Shown piece by piece: positions 33,301 through 42,211 of a stretch of 64,000 nucleotides of DNA (its first letter is position 1; each line of letters starts with the position of its first letter). The translations under genes were made by a program, and so were the position numbers. The notes beneath the pieces are model-generated. The model saw only the letters and a program-made list of their open reading frames with translations. It was not told where the DNA came from and did not search any database. The DNA comes from Halogeometricum sp. S3BR5-2 (GTDB taxonomy: Archaea; Halobacteriota; Halobacteria; Halobacteriales; Haloferacaceae). The stretch lies in contig NZ_JAMQOQ010000002.1 in NCBI RefSeq assembly GCF_031624635.1, positions 310,001-374,000 of the forward strand. Direction: 5' to 3'.

Positions 33301-34366
33301 CGGCACCGAACGCTCGGAGATTCTCGACCGGACGTACGACCCGAGCGAGGACGACGACGCGACGGTCGGGTCGGCGAACACGATGCGCGAACGGGCGGGC
33401 GAGTCCCGACTGAAACTGTGGATACTCCTGGAGGCCAACCGCCTCGTCGCCACGGGGGTGCTCGCCGCCCTCTTCTTCGTCCTCCTCGTCATCGGCGGCA
33501 TCGCGCTCGACCCGCCGTTCCTGACGACGGTGCGCTCGGGCGACGTGCTGGACTCCATCTTCTCGACGATGGCCAGCGCCACCATCACCGGCGTCACCCT
33601 CGTCGTCACCATCACGCAGGTGGTCATCTCCCAGGAACTCGGTCCGTTCGGCGACCAGCGCTCGCGGATGAGCGGCGCGATGGACACCCGCGAGTACATC
33701 CGCGAACTCACCGGCCTCAACTCCGCGCCGGCGGACCCCTCGGCGCTCCTCTCGGCGCTCGTCGCGGCGGCGCAGGTTCAGGCCGCGAACGTAAAGGAGG
33801 CCACCGAGCGAATCGACGACGAGGACGCCACCGAGGAGTTGACGGAGTTCTGCGACAGCGCGTCCGAGAACGCCGACGTGGTGCTCGACAGACTGCACGG
33901 CGCGACGTTCGGGACGTTCGACCTCCTCTCGGCGGCGCTGGATTTCAACTACGGACGGAAGGTGTTCGAGGTGGACCGACTGCTCGCCCGGCACAACGAC
34001 GCCGTCGACGAGCAGACGCGGACGGCGCTGAACGACCTGCGGGACGCCCTCGTCATGTTCGGCCCCGCCCGCGAGCACGTGAAGACGCTGTACTTCCAGT
34101 GGGCGCTGACCAGCCTCTCCCAACTCGTCGCCTACGCCGCCATCCCGGCGCTGCTCGTCTCCGTCGGCATGCTGGCGTTCGTCGACTACACGACGTTCAC
34201 GGGGTCGTTCCTCGCCGTCGACAACATCGTCTGGGTGACGATGCTCGCGTTCTCCATCTCGGTGCTGCCGTTCCTTCTCCTCCTGTCGTACGTGCTCCGC
34301 ATCGCCACCGTCGCCAAGCGGACGCTCTCCATCGGCCCGTTCGTCCTCCGCGACAGCCAGCGCTAG
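33293..34366 (+). CDS. Membrane protein with central helical domain, uncharacterised
   Basis: 357 residues. Two helices near the N-terminus (about 42-66 and 82-108), a long soluble helical part (about 115-270, rich in Glu/Asp/Ala, with TREYIRELTGLNSAPADPSALLSALVAAAQ), then two helices (about 280-300 and 310-337). Slight resemblance to DUF2254-type membrane proteins (TITGVTLVVTITQVVISQELGP). Co-translated with the DUF4177-like protein. Function unknown. Confidence 0.75.
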   Translation: MTDGTERSEILDRTYDPSEDDDATVGSANTMRERAGESRLKLWILLEANRLVATGVLAALFFVLLVIGGIALDPPFLTTVRSGDVLDSIFSTMASATITGVTLVVTITQVVISQELGPFGDQRSRMSGAMDTREYIRELTGLNSAPADPSALLSALVAAAQVQAANVKEATERIDDEDATEELTEFCDSASENADVVLDRLHGATFGTFDLLSAALDFNYGRKVFEVDRLLARHNDAVDEQTRTALNDLRDALVMFGPAREHVKTLYFQWALTSLSQLVAYAAIPALLVSVGMLAFVDYTTFTGSFLAVDNIVWVTMLAFSISVLPFLLLLSYVLRIATVAKRTLSIGPFVLRDSQR

Positions 34367-34425
34367 CGCGAACACCGCGCCCCGCTTTCCGTAGCTACAA
34401 AGCCCCGCCTCACCAACCGTCGGAC

Positions 34426-35403
34426 ATGCACACCGCCGAGACGGTCACCCTCGCGCGCCTCCCCTCGGGAATCGACGTGGAGACGACGGTCCACACGTAC
34501 GACCCGGGCGACGCCGACGGAGACGGCGGCCCCACCGTCTACGTCCAAGCGGCCCAACACGGCCGCGAGATAAACGGCACCGAGACGCTCCGCCGCGTCC
34601 ACGAGCGACTCGATTCCGAGGAGCTATCGGGCACGCTCGTCGCCGTCCCCGTCGCGGACCCGCTGACGTTCGACCACGTCTCCTACACGACGCCGGAGTC
34701 GCTGGACTCGGTCAACTCGAACATGAACCGCGTCTGGCCGGGCGACGCGGAGGGGTCGCTGCACGAGCGGATGGCCGCGGCGCTGTGGGAGTACGCCGGC
34801 GGGGCGGACTACATCGTCGACCTGCACACCGGCAGCCCCGAGATGCTGACTCACTCGGTGTACCTGAAGGGCGATTCCGAGAGCCGTCGCCTCGCGGAGG
34901 CGTTCGGCACGGACCTGCTGCTCGCGGAGGCGGCGGGCGACGACGCCGACACCGAGTGGACCGAGCGCAACTTCGGCGGGAAGCTCCGCGTCGCCGCCAC
35001 GCGGGAGGGCATCCCCTCCATCACGCCCGAACTCGCGCACAACAAGCAGTTGGTCGAGACGGCCGTCGAGACGGGCGTCCGGGGCGTGTTCAACGTCCTG
35101 CGCGAACTCGGCATGCTCCCCGGCGACCCCGAAGTCCCGGCCGAGCAGACGACGGCCCGGAACCACCTCGGGCGCGTCACCGCCGCCGACTCCGGCCTGT
35201 TCCACGCCGCTCCCGAGGCCGAACTGGGTCGGGACGTCGCCGAGGGCGACCACCTCGGCCGCGTCTACGACCCGACGACGTACGAGGTGTTACAGGAGGC
35301 GACGGCCGACCGCGCCGGCGTCGTCTACTCCGTCTGTCGCGAGGCGACGGTGACGGCCGGCCAGACGCTCGTCGGCGTTGCGATGCCGCTGGACGGGGCG
35401 TAG
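34426..35403 (+). CDS. Succinylglutamate desuccinylase/aspartoacylase family deacylase
   Basis: 325 residues. Zinc ligands are His45 and Glu48 in AAQHGREINGTE, and the His in IVDLHTGS (about 128). Further segments: NMNRVWPGD (substrate Arg) and TPELAHN near residue 205 (catalytic Glu). The C-terminal part is a beta-rich cap. It hydrolyses an N-acyl or amide bond; the exact substrate cannot be told. TATA-like gctacaaag about 28 bp upstream of ATG 34426, leaderless. All catalytic residues present. Confidence 0.87.
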   Translation: MHTAETVTLARLPSGIDVETTVHTYDPGDADGDGGPTVYVQAAQHGREINGTETLRRVHERLDSEELSGTLVAVPVADPLTFDHVSYTTPESLDSVNSNMNRVWPGDAEGSLHERMAAALWEYAGGADYIVDLHTGSPEMLTHSVYLKGDSESRRLAEAFGTDLLLAEAAGDDADTEWTERNFGGKLRVAATREGIPSITPELAHNKQLVETAVETGVRGVFNVLRELGMLPGDPEVPAEQTTARNHLGRVTAADSGLFHAAPEAELGRDVAEGDHLGRVYDPTTYEVLQEATADRAGVVYSVCREATVTAGQTLVGVAMPLDGA

Positions 35404-35478
35404 CGAACGCGTAGCGCACCGAACTAGTAAGCGAATCGCCCAAACCTCCTACGGTCGTCCCTCCCTTATCTCAGTTCG

Positions 35479-36537
35479 ATGAAAGCCGTCCAGATTCCGG
35501 AGCCCGGAGCGGAGTTCGAAGTCGTCGAGCGAGATGTCCCCGAACCGGACGCCGAGGAGGTCAGAGTCGCCGTCGAGGCCTGCGGCATCTGCCACAGCGA
35601 CGCGTTCGTCAAGGAGGGCCAGTGGCCCGGCGTGGAGTACCCGCGCGTCCCCGGCCACGAAGTCGCCGGCCGCGTCGACAGCGAGGCGCTACGCGCCTCG
35701 GGCAGCCGGGCGTAGCCCGGCGACGCCGTCGGCGAGGACGTGACCGAGTGGGAAGAGGGGGAGCGAGTCGGCGTCGGCTGGCACGGCGGGCACTGCTTCA
35801 CCTGCGAGGCGTGCCGCCGCGGCGACTTCATCGCCTGCGAGAACGCGAAAGTGACCGGATTCGACTACGACGGCGGCTACGCCGAGTACCTGACCGCCCC
35901 GCACGAGGCGCTGGCGCGGATTCCCGACGAACTGGACGCCGTCGACGCCGCGCCCCTCCTCTGTGCGGGCATCACGACGTTCAATTCGCTCAGAAACTCC
36001 GACGCTCGGCCGGGGGACCTCGTCGCGGTGCAGGGCGTCGGCGGCCTCGGCCACCTCGGCATCCAGTACGCCCGCGCCGCCGGGTTCGAGACGGTCGCCG
36101 TCTCCACGTCGCCGGAGAAGGAGGACCTCGCCCGCGACCTCGGTGCCGACCACTTCGTCGACGCCAGCGAGGTCGACGCCGGCGAGGAACTCCAGTCGAT
36201 GGGCGGCGCGAAGGTCGTCCTCGCCACCGCGCCCAGCGCCGACGCGATGTCCTCCATCGCCGACGGCGTCGGCGTCGACGGCAAACTGCTCACCATCGCC
36301 GTGCCCGGCGAACCGCTCTCGGTCGACGTGCAACCCCTCGTCACCGGACGGCGGAGCGTCGGCGGGTGGCCCTCGGGGACGCCGCACGCCTCCGAGGACA
36401 CCCTCGACTTCAGCGCCCTGCGCGACGTGACGCCGACGGTCGAGACGTTCTCGCTGGACGAAGCGGAGGAAGCCTACGGGGCGATGATGGAGAACGAAGT
36501 TCGGTTCCGGTCCGTGCTGGTGCCGGACTCGGCGTAA
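35479..36537 (+). pseudogene. Zinc-dependent alcohol dehydrogenase interrupted by an in-frame stop in a palindromic insertion
   Basis: The first part (35479-35715) has ACGICHSD with catalytic zinc Cys35 and GHE (His60, Glu61) and ends at TAG 35713-35715. The same frame continues 35716-36537 with the structural zinc Cys set (CFTCEACRRGDFIACEN), the second active-site Cys (LLCAGIT) and the NAD site GVGGLGHLG. Removing the 45 bases 35680-35724 restores a normal GRVD-AVGEDVTEW junction of an intact family protein (about 337 aa). Restart at GTG 35740 could give a fragment of 265 residues lacking the catalytic start. So it is probably recently inactivated, unless the TAG is read through. Confidence 0.8.
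35680..35724 (+). repeat. 45-bp palindromic mini-insertion (two hairpins) in the dehydrogenase gene
   Basis: Two perfect hairpins in tandem: cgaggcgc-tac-gcgcctcg (35682-35700) and gccgggc-gta-gcccggc (35705-35721). The insertion is flanked by gac on the left (35677-35679) and ends in gac (35722-35724), consistent with a short target duplication. Length is 15 codons, so the frame is kept, but one codon is TAG. No second copy is visible in this window. Confidence 0.7.
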
Positions 36538-36538
36538 G

Positions 36539-37813
36539 TCAGCGAAGGTCGCCCGCGACCCGCCGAATCGACTCGGTCACCACGTCGACGGCGATGTCCA
36601 GCGACTCCTCCTCGATGTCGAAGTAGGCGGTGTGGTGACCCGCGGGGTTGCTCGCGCCCACGCCGACGTAGGCGGCGACGCCGCCGTTCTCCTGTACCTT
36701 CCTGATGAGAAAAGAGGCGTCCTCGCTGCCGCCGAACGGACTCCGCCCGCAGATCTGGTCCACGCCGTCGACCCCCTCGGCGGCCGCCATCACCGCGTCC
36801 ACCATCGACTGGTCGTTCTCGAACGTCGTCGTCATGCCGTACAGACTCGTCTCGTGTTCCACCTCGTGCATGTCGGCGGCGGCGTCGACGACGCGGTCGG
36901 CCTTCGCCATCATGTAGTCGTTCAGGTCGGCGTCGCCGCCGCGCACCTCCACGCGCATCCGCGCCTCCTCGCAGATGACGTTCTGGGCGTTGTCGGCGCT
37001 GACCCGGCCCACGTTGATTCGAGTCATCCCGTCGGCGTGCCGCGGGATGGCGTAGAGGTTCTGAATCGCCGTGCTCATCGCCTGCAGGGCGTTCCGTCCC
37101 TCGTTCGGCGCGCCGCCGGCGTGGGCGGGTTCGCCCTCGAACGTCACGTCTATCTTCGCGTTCGACAGCGGCCGGTCGTAGCCGCCGACGATGGTGCCCG
37201 TCTCCTCGTCGAGGCCGAGGTGGAGGGCGAACAGGGCGTCCACGTCGTCGAGGTGGTCGGTCTCGCTCATCGGCTTGCCGCCGCGGCCGCCCTCCTCGGC
37301 GGGTTGGAAGAACAGTTTCAGCGTGCCGTCGAACCCCTCCTCGTCGAAGGCGCGGGCGATGCCGACGCCGATGGCGGTGTGGCCGTCGTGGCCGCAGGCG
37401 TGCATCTCGCCGGGGTGGGTGCTGGCGAACCCCTCGCGGGCGGGGCGGTGGTCGTCGTCCATCGCCTCCGACCGTTCGAGGGCGTCGATGTCGACGCGGA
37501 CGCCTATCGTCGGCCCGTCGCCGTAGCGCTTCTCGGCGACGAGACCGGTCACGTCGTCCATGTACTCCAGGTACTCCTCGGGGGCGCCCTCGCGCTTCGC
37601 GCGTTCGCGCGCGGCGGCGACGTCGTCGTCGTCCGGGACGCCGAGTCGCTCCGCGACGTCCACGGCGTCGGCTCCGAGCGAGAGGTCGAAGCCCAGGGCG
37701 TCCAGTTCCTCGGCGACGAGCGCGGTGGTTCGGAACTCCTTCCACCCCGCCTCGGGGTGACGGTGGAGGTCCCTGCGAATCTCGGTCAGCGTCAGGTCGG
37801 CGAACGAGGTCAT
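36539..37813 (-). CDS. M20-family amidohydrolase (AbgB-like)
   Basis: 424 residues from ATG 37813. Metal-binding HACGHDGHTAIG (about 137-148) and FQPAEEGGRGG, lid domain AKIDVTFEGEPAHAGGAPNEGRNAL, and a late GASNPAGHHTAYFDIEE with the last metal His. Typical for aminobenzoyl-glutamate or amino-acid amidohydrolases; the insertion about 50-105 (Asp/Glu-rich) is longer than usual. Substrate unknown. TATA-like ttttttgtcc about 27 bp upstream, leaderless. Convergent to the broken dehydrogenase, with one base between stop codons. Confidence 0.88.
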   Translation of the reverse strand: MTSFADLTLTEIRRDLHRHPEAGWKEFRTTALVAEELDALGFDLSLGADAVDVAERLGVPDDDDVAAARERAKREGAPEEYLEYMDDVTGLVAEKRYGDGPTIGVRVDIDALERSEAMDDDHRPAREGFASTHPGEMHACGHDGHTAIGVGIARAFDEEGFDGTLKLFFQPAEEGGRGGKPMSETDHLDDVDALFALHLGLDEETGTIVGGYDRPLSNAKIDVTFEGEPAHAGGAPNEGRNALQAMSTAIQNLYAIPRHADGMTRINVGRVSADNAQNVICEEARMRVEVRGGDADLNDYMMAKADRVVDAAADMHEVEHETSLYGMTTTFENDQSMVDAVMAAAEGVDGVDQICGRSPFGGSEDASFLIRKVQENGGVAAYVGVGASNPAGHHTAYFDIEEESLDIAVDVVTESIRRVAGDLR

Positions 37814-37887
37814 ACCCGTCGCTCGCCGTCCGGACAAAAAAGCGCGCGGGAAGCGGAGAGCGCGGTGGCGGTGCCTGTGTCGCCGGT

Positions 37888-38961
37888 TCAGAACGCCCGC
37901 AGGTCTTCGAGAACCGCCTCGGCCGCGCCGGAGTCGAGGCTCTCGCGGGCCATCTCCAGGCCCTCGCTCAGCGACTCGGCGTCCTCGCGGGCGTAGATGC
38001 GGAACGCCGCGTTGAGTTCGACGGCGTCGGCGAACTGGTCGTCTCGGTCGCCGGCGACGACGTCCTCGGTTATCGCCGCGGAGTCGCCCGCCACGTCCTC
38101 GGGGTCCACCTCGAGGTCCTCCGTCTCGAAGTCCATCCCGTACTCGGCCGTCTCTATCTCGAAGTCGGTGAACACGCCGTCGGTGGACTCGCCGACCTTC
38201 GTGTACCCCGGCCGGATGTCGTCGTACCCCTCCATCCCCTGGAACATGACGACGCGGCGCGGGCCGAGTGTCTCCGAGCGCTCGAAGGTGTCGACTATCT
38301 TCTTCGCGAAGGAGAGGTGGTAGAAGCTCCCGAGGTGGACGTCGGCGTTCGCCGGGTTGGCGATGGTCTCGATGGTGTTGACGAACGTCCGCACGCCCAT
38401 CTGGTCGCGGCGGTCGAACAGGTCGTGAATCGCGGGGTTGAACGCCGGTTGGTAGTAGAAACCGAACCCCGTCTCGTCCACCTGGTCGGCGCTCTCCTCG
38501 GGGGAGAGTTCCGTTCGAATCCCGAGTTCGTCGAGGACGTGCTTGTAGGCGTCCTGCTTCTGCGTCGGCACTCGGTCCCCCGAGTGGACGACGACGGGCG
38601 TACCGGCGCCCGCGGCGACGATGCCCGCGGCGGCGCCGAGGATGGCGGTCTCCCCCTTCCCGTCGTAGTTCGCCCCGCAGTCGACCGGGTCGGCGTCAGG
38701 TTCGGCGTACTCGACGTACTCGCACATCACGTCGGCGTAGGCGGCGAGTTCCTCGGCGACGTTGTGCTTCCAGCGGTTCGCCAGCCAGAACGCCCCCAGC
38801 GTCGTGTGGTCCGGTTCGTCCGCGAGGATGCGCCGCATCGCCTCGGTCGCCTGCTCGCGGTTCATGTCCTCGGCGGACTTCGTTCCCGTCCCGACTACTT
38901 CGGTCATGAGTCGCTTCAGCGGCCACTCCCCGAACTCCCGTCGCTCCGGTACCTGTGACAT
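37888..38961 (-). CDS. TrpD-like (anthranilate phosphoribosyltransferase family) protein
   Basis: 357 residues from ATG 38961. The fold of nucleoside phosphorylase/TrpD family is visible: N-terminal helical part (MTEVVGTGTKSAEDMNREQATEAMRRIL), then the glycine-rich phosphoribosyl loop GANYDGKGETAILGAAAG, VVVHSGDRVPTQK and the Gly-rich MFQGMEGYDD. Position of this gene away from other trp genes, and loop differences from true TrpD (usually GGDGxxTxN), suggest a TrpD2-like enzyme with another role. TATA-like cttttcac about 28 bp upstream, leaderless. Confidence 0.78.
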   Translation of the reverse strand: MSQVPERREFGEWPLKRLMTEVVGTGTKSAEDMNREQATEAMRRILADEPDHTTLGAFWLANRWKHNVAEELAAYADVMCEYVEYAEPDADPVDCGANYDGKGETAILGAAAGIVAAGAGTPVVVHSGDRVPTQKQDAYKHVLDELGIRTELSPEESADQVDETGFGFYYQPAFNPAIHDLFDRRDQMGVRTFVNTIETIANPANADVHLGSFYHLSFAKKIVDTFERSETLGPRRVVMFQGMEGYDDIRPGYTKVGESTDGVFTDFEIETAEYGMDFETEDLEVDPEDVAGDSAAITEDVVAGDRDDQFADAVELNAAFRIYAREDAESLSEGLEMARESLDSGAAEAVLEDLRAF

Positions 38962-39064
38962 GGTCTGACGTTGGACAGCGCGCGTGAAAAGTCGTACGTT
39001 AGCGTGAGCTGAATCGCCGCTCGAACCCGAAATAGGTACGTTCACCGAGTCCTCATAGTCGACG

Positions 39065-40123
39065 ATGAGCGCACTGACCGACGACTGGCGCTCGGACCTC
39101 GACGCCGTGGACGCGCGCCTCGTCGACGAGTACCAGAGCGGTTTCCCGGTCGTCGAACGTCCGTTTCGCGCCGTCGGCGAGGAACTCGGCGTCTCCGAGG
39201 ACGAGGCGCTCGCGCGCGTCCGAACCCTCTCGGAGCGAGGTATCTTCCGGCGGTTCGGCGCGGTGTTGAACCCCCCCGTCATCGGCAGTTCGACGCTGGC
39301 GGCCGTCTCGGCGCCAGAGGACCGGTTCGCCGAGGTGGCGGCGATAATCAACGACCACCGGCAGGTGAACCACAACTACCGGCGGGACCACGAGTGGAAC
39401 ATGTGGTTCGTCGTCACCGCCGCCTCCCGCGAGAAGCGCGACGAGATTCTGGCCGACATCGAGGAACGCACCGGCTTGGAGGTGTTGAACCTCCCGATGC
39501 TGACGGACTACTACATCGACCTCGAATTCCCGGTCGTCAACGACGACCGCTTCGCCCGCGAGAGCCTCGCGGCGACGGACGTGAACGCCACGCGCATCTC
39601 CGAGGAGGCGGCGGGGGACCTCTCGGCCCTCGACGCCGCCCTCCTGGTCGAGATTCAGGACGGCTTCCCGCTCTCGGCGACGCCGTACCGCGACATCGCG
39701 GAGACGCTCTCCGCGTCCGGCATCAACGCGAGTACGGAGGGCGTGCTCGCGGCCGTCCGGCGACTCCTCGACGACGGCTGCATCAAGCGCGTCGGCTGCG
39801 TCGTCAACCACGTCGTCACCGGCTTCGACGCCAACTGCATGGTCGTCTGGGACGTCCCCGACGACGAACTCGACGAGAGGGGGGAAGCGGTGGGTCGCCT
39901 GCCGTACGTCACGCTCTGTTACCACCGGCCGCGCCGCCCGGAGCAGAACTGGCCGTACAGCCTCTTCACGATGATTCACGGCCGGGAGGCCGACGCCGTC
40001 GACGAGAAGATAGACGAACTCGCCTCGGAGTACCTGCCGTTCGACCACGAGCGCCTCTACTCGACGGAGACGCTGAAACAGACCGGCGCGCAGTACGAGA
40101 AACTGGTCGGGTCGGACGAGTAA
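39065..40123 (+). CDS. Siroheme decarboxylase, AhbA and AhbB fused
   Basis: 352 residues made of two copies of the Lrp-like AhbA/AhbB unit. Copy 1 (about 15-160): FPVVERPFRAVGEELGVSEDEALARVRTLSERGIFRRFGAVLNPP...NYRRDHEWNMWFVV. Copy 2 (about 190-345): FPLSATPYRDIAETL...VLAAVRRLLDDGCIKRVGCVVNH...CYHRPRRPEQNWPYSLFTMIHG. Siroheme decarboxylase removes two acetate side chains (C12, C18) in the alternative heme route of archaea; elsewhere the subunits are separate. His and Tyr in YRRDHEWN and CYHRP are the expected catalytic region. Leaderless. Confidence 0.88.
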   Translation: MSALTDDWRSDLDAVDARLVDEYQSGFPVVERPFRAVGEELGVSEDEALARVRTLSERGIFRRFGAVLNPPVIGSSTLAAVSAPEDRFAEVAAIINDHRQVNHNYRRDHEWNMWFVVTAASREKRDEILADIEERTGLEVLNLPMLTDYYIDLEFPVVNDDRFARESLAATDVNATRISEEAAGDLSALDAALLVEIQDGFPLSATPYRDIAETLSASGINASTEGVLAAVRRLLDDGCIKRVGCVVNHVVTGFDANCMVVWDVPDDELDERGEAVGRLPYVTLCYHRPRRPEQNWPYSLFTMIHGREADAVDEKIDELASEYLPFDHERLYSTETLKQTGAQYEKLVGSDE

Positions 40124-40187
40124 CTCATTCCGTTGTCCCAGTCGCCGTCCCGAATTTTCTTTGCTGTCTGACACGAACCGGGAGCGC

Positions 40188-40760
40188 GTGCCCTCCGAAT
40201 CCGACGACGAGAGACGCGGCGAGTCGGGCGATTCGACCGACGACCGCTCGCCCGAAGAACGCGCCCGCGTGGCCGCCGCCGCGATAGAGACCATCGGCGT
40301 CGACCGACTGGCCGACCTCGTGACTCAGGCGTGGGAGGAAGCCGGTCTGCCGCCGTTTGACGAGGACGAAGGCCGCCCGGCCTACGGACGGCGACGAAAC
40401 GGGCGGCGAAAATCCCCGATGAACCGGGAGGACGTGGACGCCGAGTGGCTTCTCGTCGCCGCGTTCGTCGTTCTCGGGTTCGCCGTCCTCGACGTGCCGA
40501 CGACGCCCGTCGAGTACGCCACGCACGGTGCGGTCCTCGTCGCCGCCGTTCTCGCCGTCTTCGACCCTATCCGGGAGCGCGAGACGTTCCTCGCGGCCGC
40601 GATGGTGGCGCTGCTCGCCGTGGCCGCCGTCTCGATGGTAGACTGGTATGACAGGAGAACCGTCGTCAGCATCGGTCTCGACGGGATGTTCGCGATGGTG
40701 CTCCTCGTCAGCCTCCTGCGCGAGTCCCACCGGCGGCACCGACGGGACGTTTCGGGATGA
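40188..40760 (+). CDS. Haloarchaeal membrane protein, uncharacterised
   Basis: 190 residues from GTG 40188, about 32 bp after a TATA-like gaatttt (a TTG at 40161 would also be in frame). A polar N-terminal half (Asp/Glu/Arg; helix ARVAAAAIETIGVDRLADLVTQAWEEAG), then four hydrophobic segments (about 90-108, 112-128, 138-152, 158-178). No family recognised. The next gene is convergent. Confidence 0.65.
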   Translation: MPSESDDERRGESGDSTDDRSPEERARVAAAAIETIGVDRLADLVTQAWEEAGLPPFDEDEGRPAYGRRRNGRRKSPMNREDVDAEWLLVAAFVVLGFAVLDVPTTPVEYATHGAVLVAAVLAVFDPIRERETFLAAAMVALLAVAAVSMVDWYDRRTVVSIGLDGMFAMVLLVSLLRESHRRHRRDVSG

Positions 40761-40774
40761 ATCCGACGCGACGG

Positions 40775-41176
40775 TCAGCGCTTCGCTCGGTGGGCGAGGA
40801 TTCTGTAGACGATATAGCAGTCCAGCGCGACCATCGACCCGAACACGGCGCTCTGCGTCCACACGACGGGTACGCCGAACCGGAGTGTGGCGGCGACGAC
40901 GCCCGTTCCGAGGGCGAGCATAATCCCGACGCGGGCCGCGCCGCCGATGGCCTCGAACCACGCGCCGACTCGTCGCCCGAAATCGCTCGACGCCACCGGA
41001 CCGACTCCGACGGCCGTCGCCGCGAATCCGGCGACGACCAGCACGGGGGAGGCGTCGCCCATCTCGTACAGTCCGCCCCCGGCGCTCAGCGTGACGAGTC
41101 CCGCCATCAGGAGGTTGAACACCGGGCGGTTCTCGGGACTGAAGTCCCGACTTCCGCTCGTCGCGTTGGAGGGCAA
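40775..41176 (-). CDS. Four-helix membrane protein, uncharacterised
   Basis: 133 residues from a TTG at 41176; an internal GTG (PVFNLL) would drop the polar start. Four hydrophobic segments (about 20-36, 43-60, 78-96, 102-122) and a basic end (HRAKR). The 5' part contains a 16-bp palindrome (41134-41149). Start uncertain because no ATG is available. Function unknown. Confidence 0.55.
   Translation of the reverse strand: MPSNATSGSRDFSPENRPVFNLLMAGLVTLSAGGGLYEMGDASPVLVVAGFAATAVGVGPVASSDFGRRVGAWFEAIGGAARVGIMLALGTGVVAATLRFGVPVVWTQSAVFGSMVALDCYIVYRILAHRAKR
41134..41149. repeat. 16-bp palindrome cgggact-ga-agtcccg
   Basis: Perfect 7-bp arms with a 2-base centre, inside the first codons of the gene 40775-41176. 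Hairpins of this form occur at ends of IS200/IS605-type elements, but no transposase or second end is here; a regulatory site is also possible. Confidence 0.35.
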
Positions 41177-41232
41177 CGGATTTCACTAACGATTGACAGG
41201 ACAAGTAGCTTCGGCCTCGACGGCGGGCGAGG

Positions 41233-42009
41233 CTACCGGAACGGCGAGACGCGGTAGAGCGTCCGCGCCATCTGCGCGACGCCCGTCTTCGCGAGCGACC
41301 CGCTCTTGAGCGCGCCCTGTTTGGCGAAGTAACCGCTCTTGCGGACGCCCGCGCCGGCGTAGTGGCGCGCGCTGGTCGGGATGGGCGTCCGTCGGCCCTC
41401 GACGCGGGTGGACCCGCCGCGGATGGCGTCGAGAATGACCTCCTCGGAGAGGCCCGCGCGGGTGGCGTTCGGGATGTCTATCTCGGTGTAGGCGCGGCCG
41501 ACGTACCCCACTTTGTGCGCGTCGCTGCCGGCGACGCCGGGGTAGCCGCGGCCCTTCGCGAACCGGCGCGCGCGGCGGTTCTTCCACCCCGTGAACAGCC
41601 ACGAGTTGTACACCTCGATGGCGTCGGGGTCGACGCCGCGCAGGCGCTTCTTCCGGACGCCGTGGCGACTCCGCTGGAACGGGTGCGGGACGATGGCGAC
41701 GCCGCCCCGGTCGCGCACCCACTCGACCGTCTCCTTCATCGGCGCGCGCCGCGGCGGCATCTCCCGGACGCCGAGACAGAGGAGGTGGCCGTCCGCGGTG
41801 GAGACTTCGACGCCGGGGATGCCGACGAGGCCGTACATCGGGGCCAACTCGGCCGCGCGGACCGACTCGTGGACGACGTCGTGGTCGGTGATGACCACGG
41901 CGTCGAGGCCGATTTCGGCGGCCTGCTCCAGTATCAGCTCCACGGGGTCTTCGGCGTCGTACGACGCTTCCGAGTGGACGTGGGGGTCGATACGGACGGT
42001 GAGGGACAC
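41233..42009 (-). CDS. PHP-domain phosphoesterase
   Basis: 258 residues from GTG 42009 (MSLTVRIDPHVHSEASYD). The PHP metal ligands are present: DPHVHS, VITDHD, HPFQRS and GSDAHKVG. This makes a polymerase-and-histidinol-phosphatase-type hydrolase of phosphorylated substrates; the family in haloarchaea is not assigned. The C-terminal 50 residues are basic and Ala/Gly-rich, unusual for a halophile protein, perhaps for nucleic acid or membrane contact. TATA-like ttttttgtcc about 30 bp upstream. Confidence 0.82.
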   Translation of the reverse strand: MSLTVRIDPHVHSEASYDAEDPVELILEQAAEIGLDAVVITDHDVVHESVRAAELAPMYGLVGIPGVEVSTADGHLLCLGVREMPPRRAPMKETVEWVRDRGGVAIVPHPFQRSRHGVRKKRLRGVDPDAIEVYNSWLFTGWKNRRARRFAKGRGYPGVAGSDAHKVGYVGRAYTEIDIPNATRAGLSEEVILDAIRGGSTRVEGRRTPIPTSARHYAGAGVRKSGYFAKQGALKSGSLAKTGVAQMARTLYRVSPFR

Positions 42010-42211
42010 ACGAGAACGTTCGCGTTGCCGGACAAAAAACCGTCGGAGCGTATGACAACATGGCGCACAGAAACGCTATACCGGGCTCTCTCGGTCGTCT
42101 GCGGGTTCTCTCGGGGTATCGTCTGTTTTATTCAATTATCTGTATTACCAGAATAATTACGGTAACGATCTTCAGCGAACGCTTACCTCGGGGTGCGTGC
42201 TATCGACGCCC

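Noticed and set aside
35713-35715. TAG in the dehydrogenase read as pyrrolysine
   Set aside because: The TAG lies in an inserted hairpin, not at a conserved residue, and pyrrolysine genes are not expected in this group.
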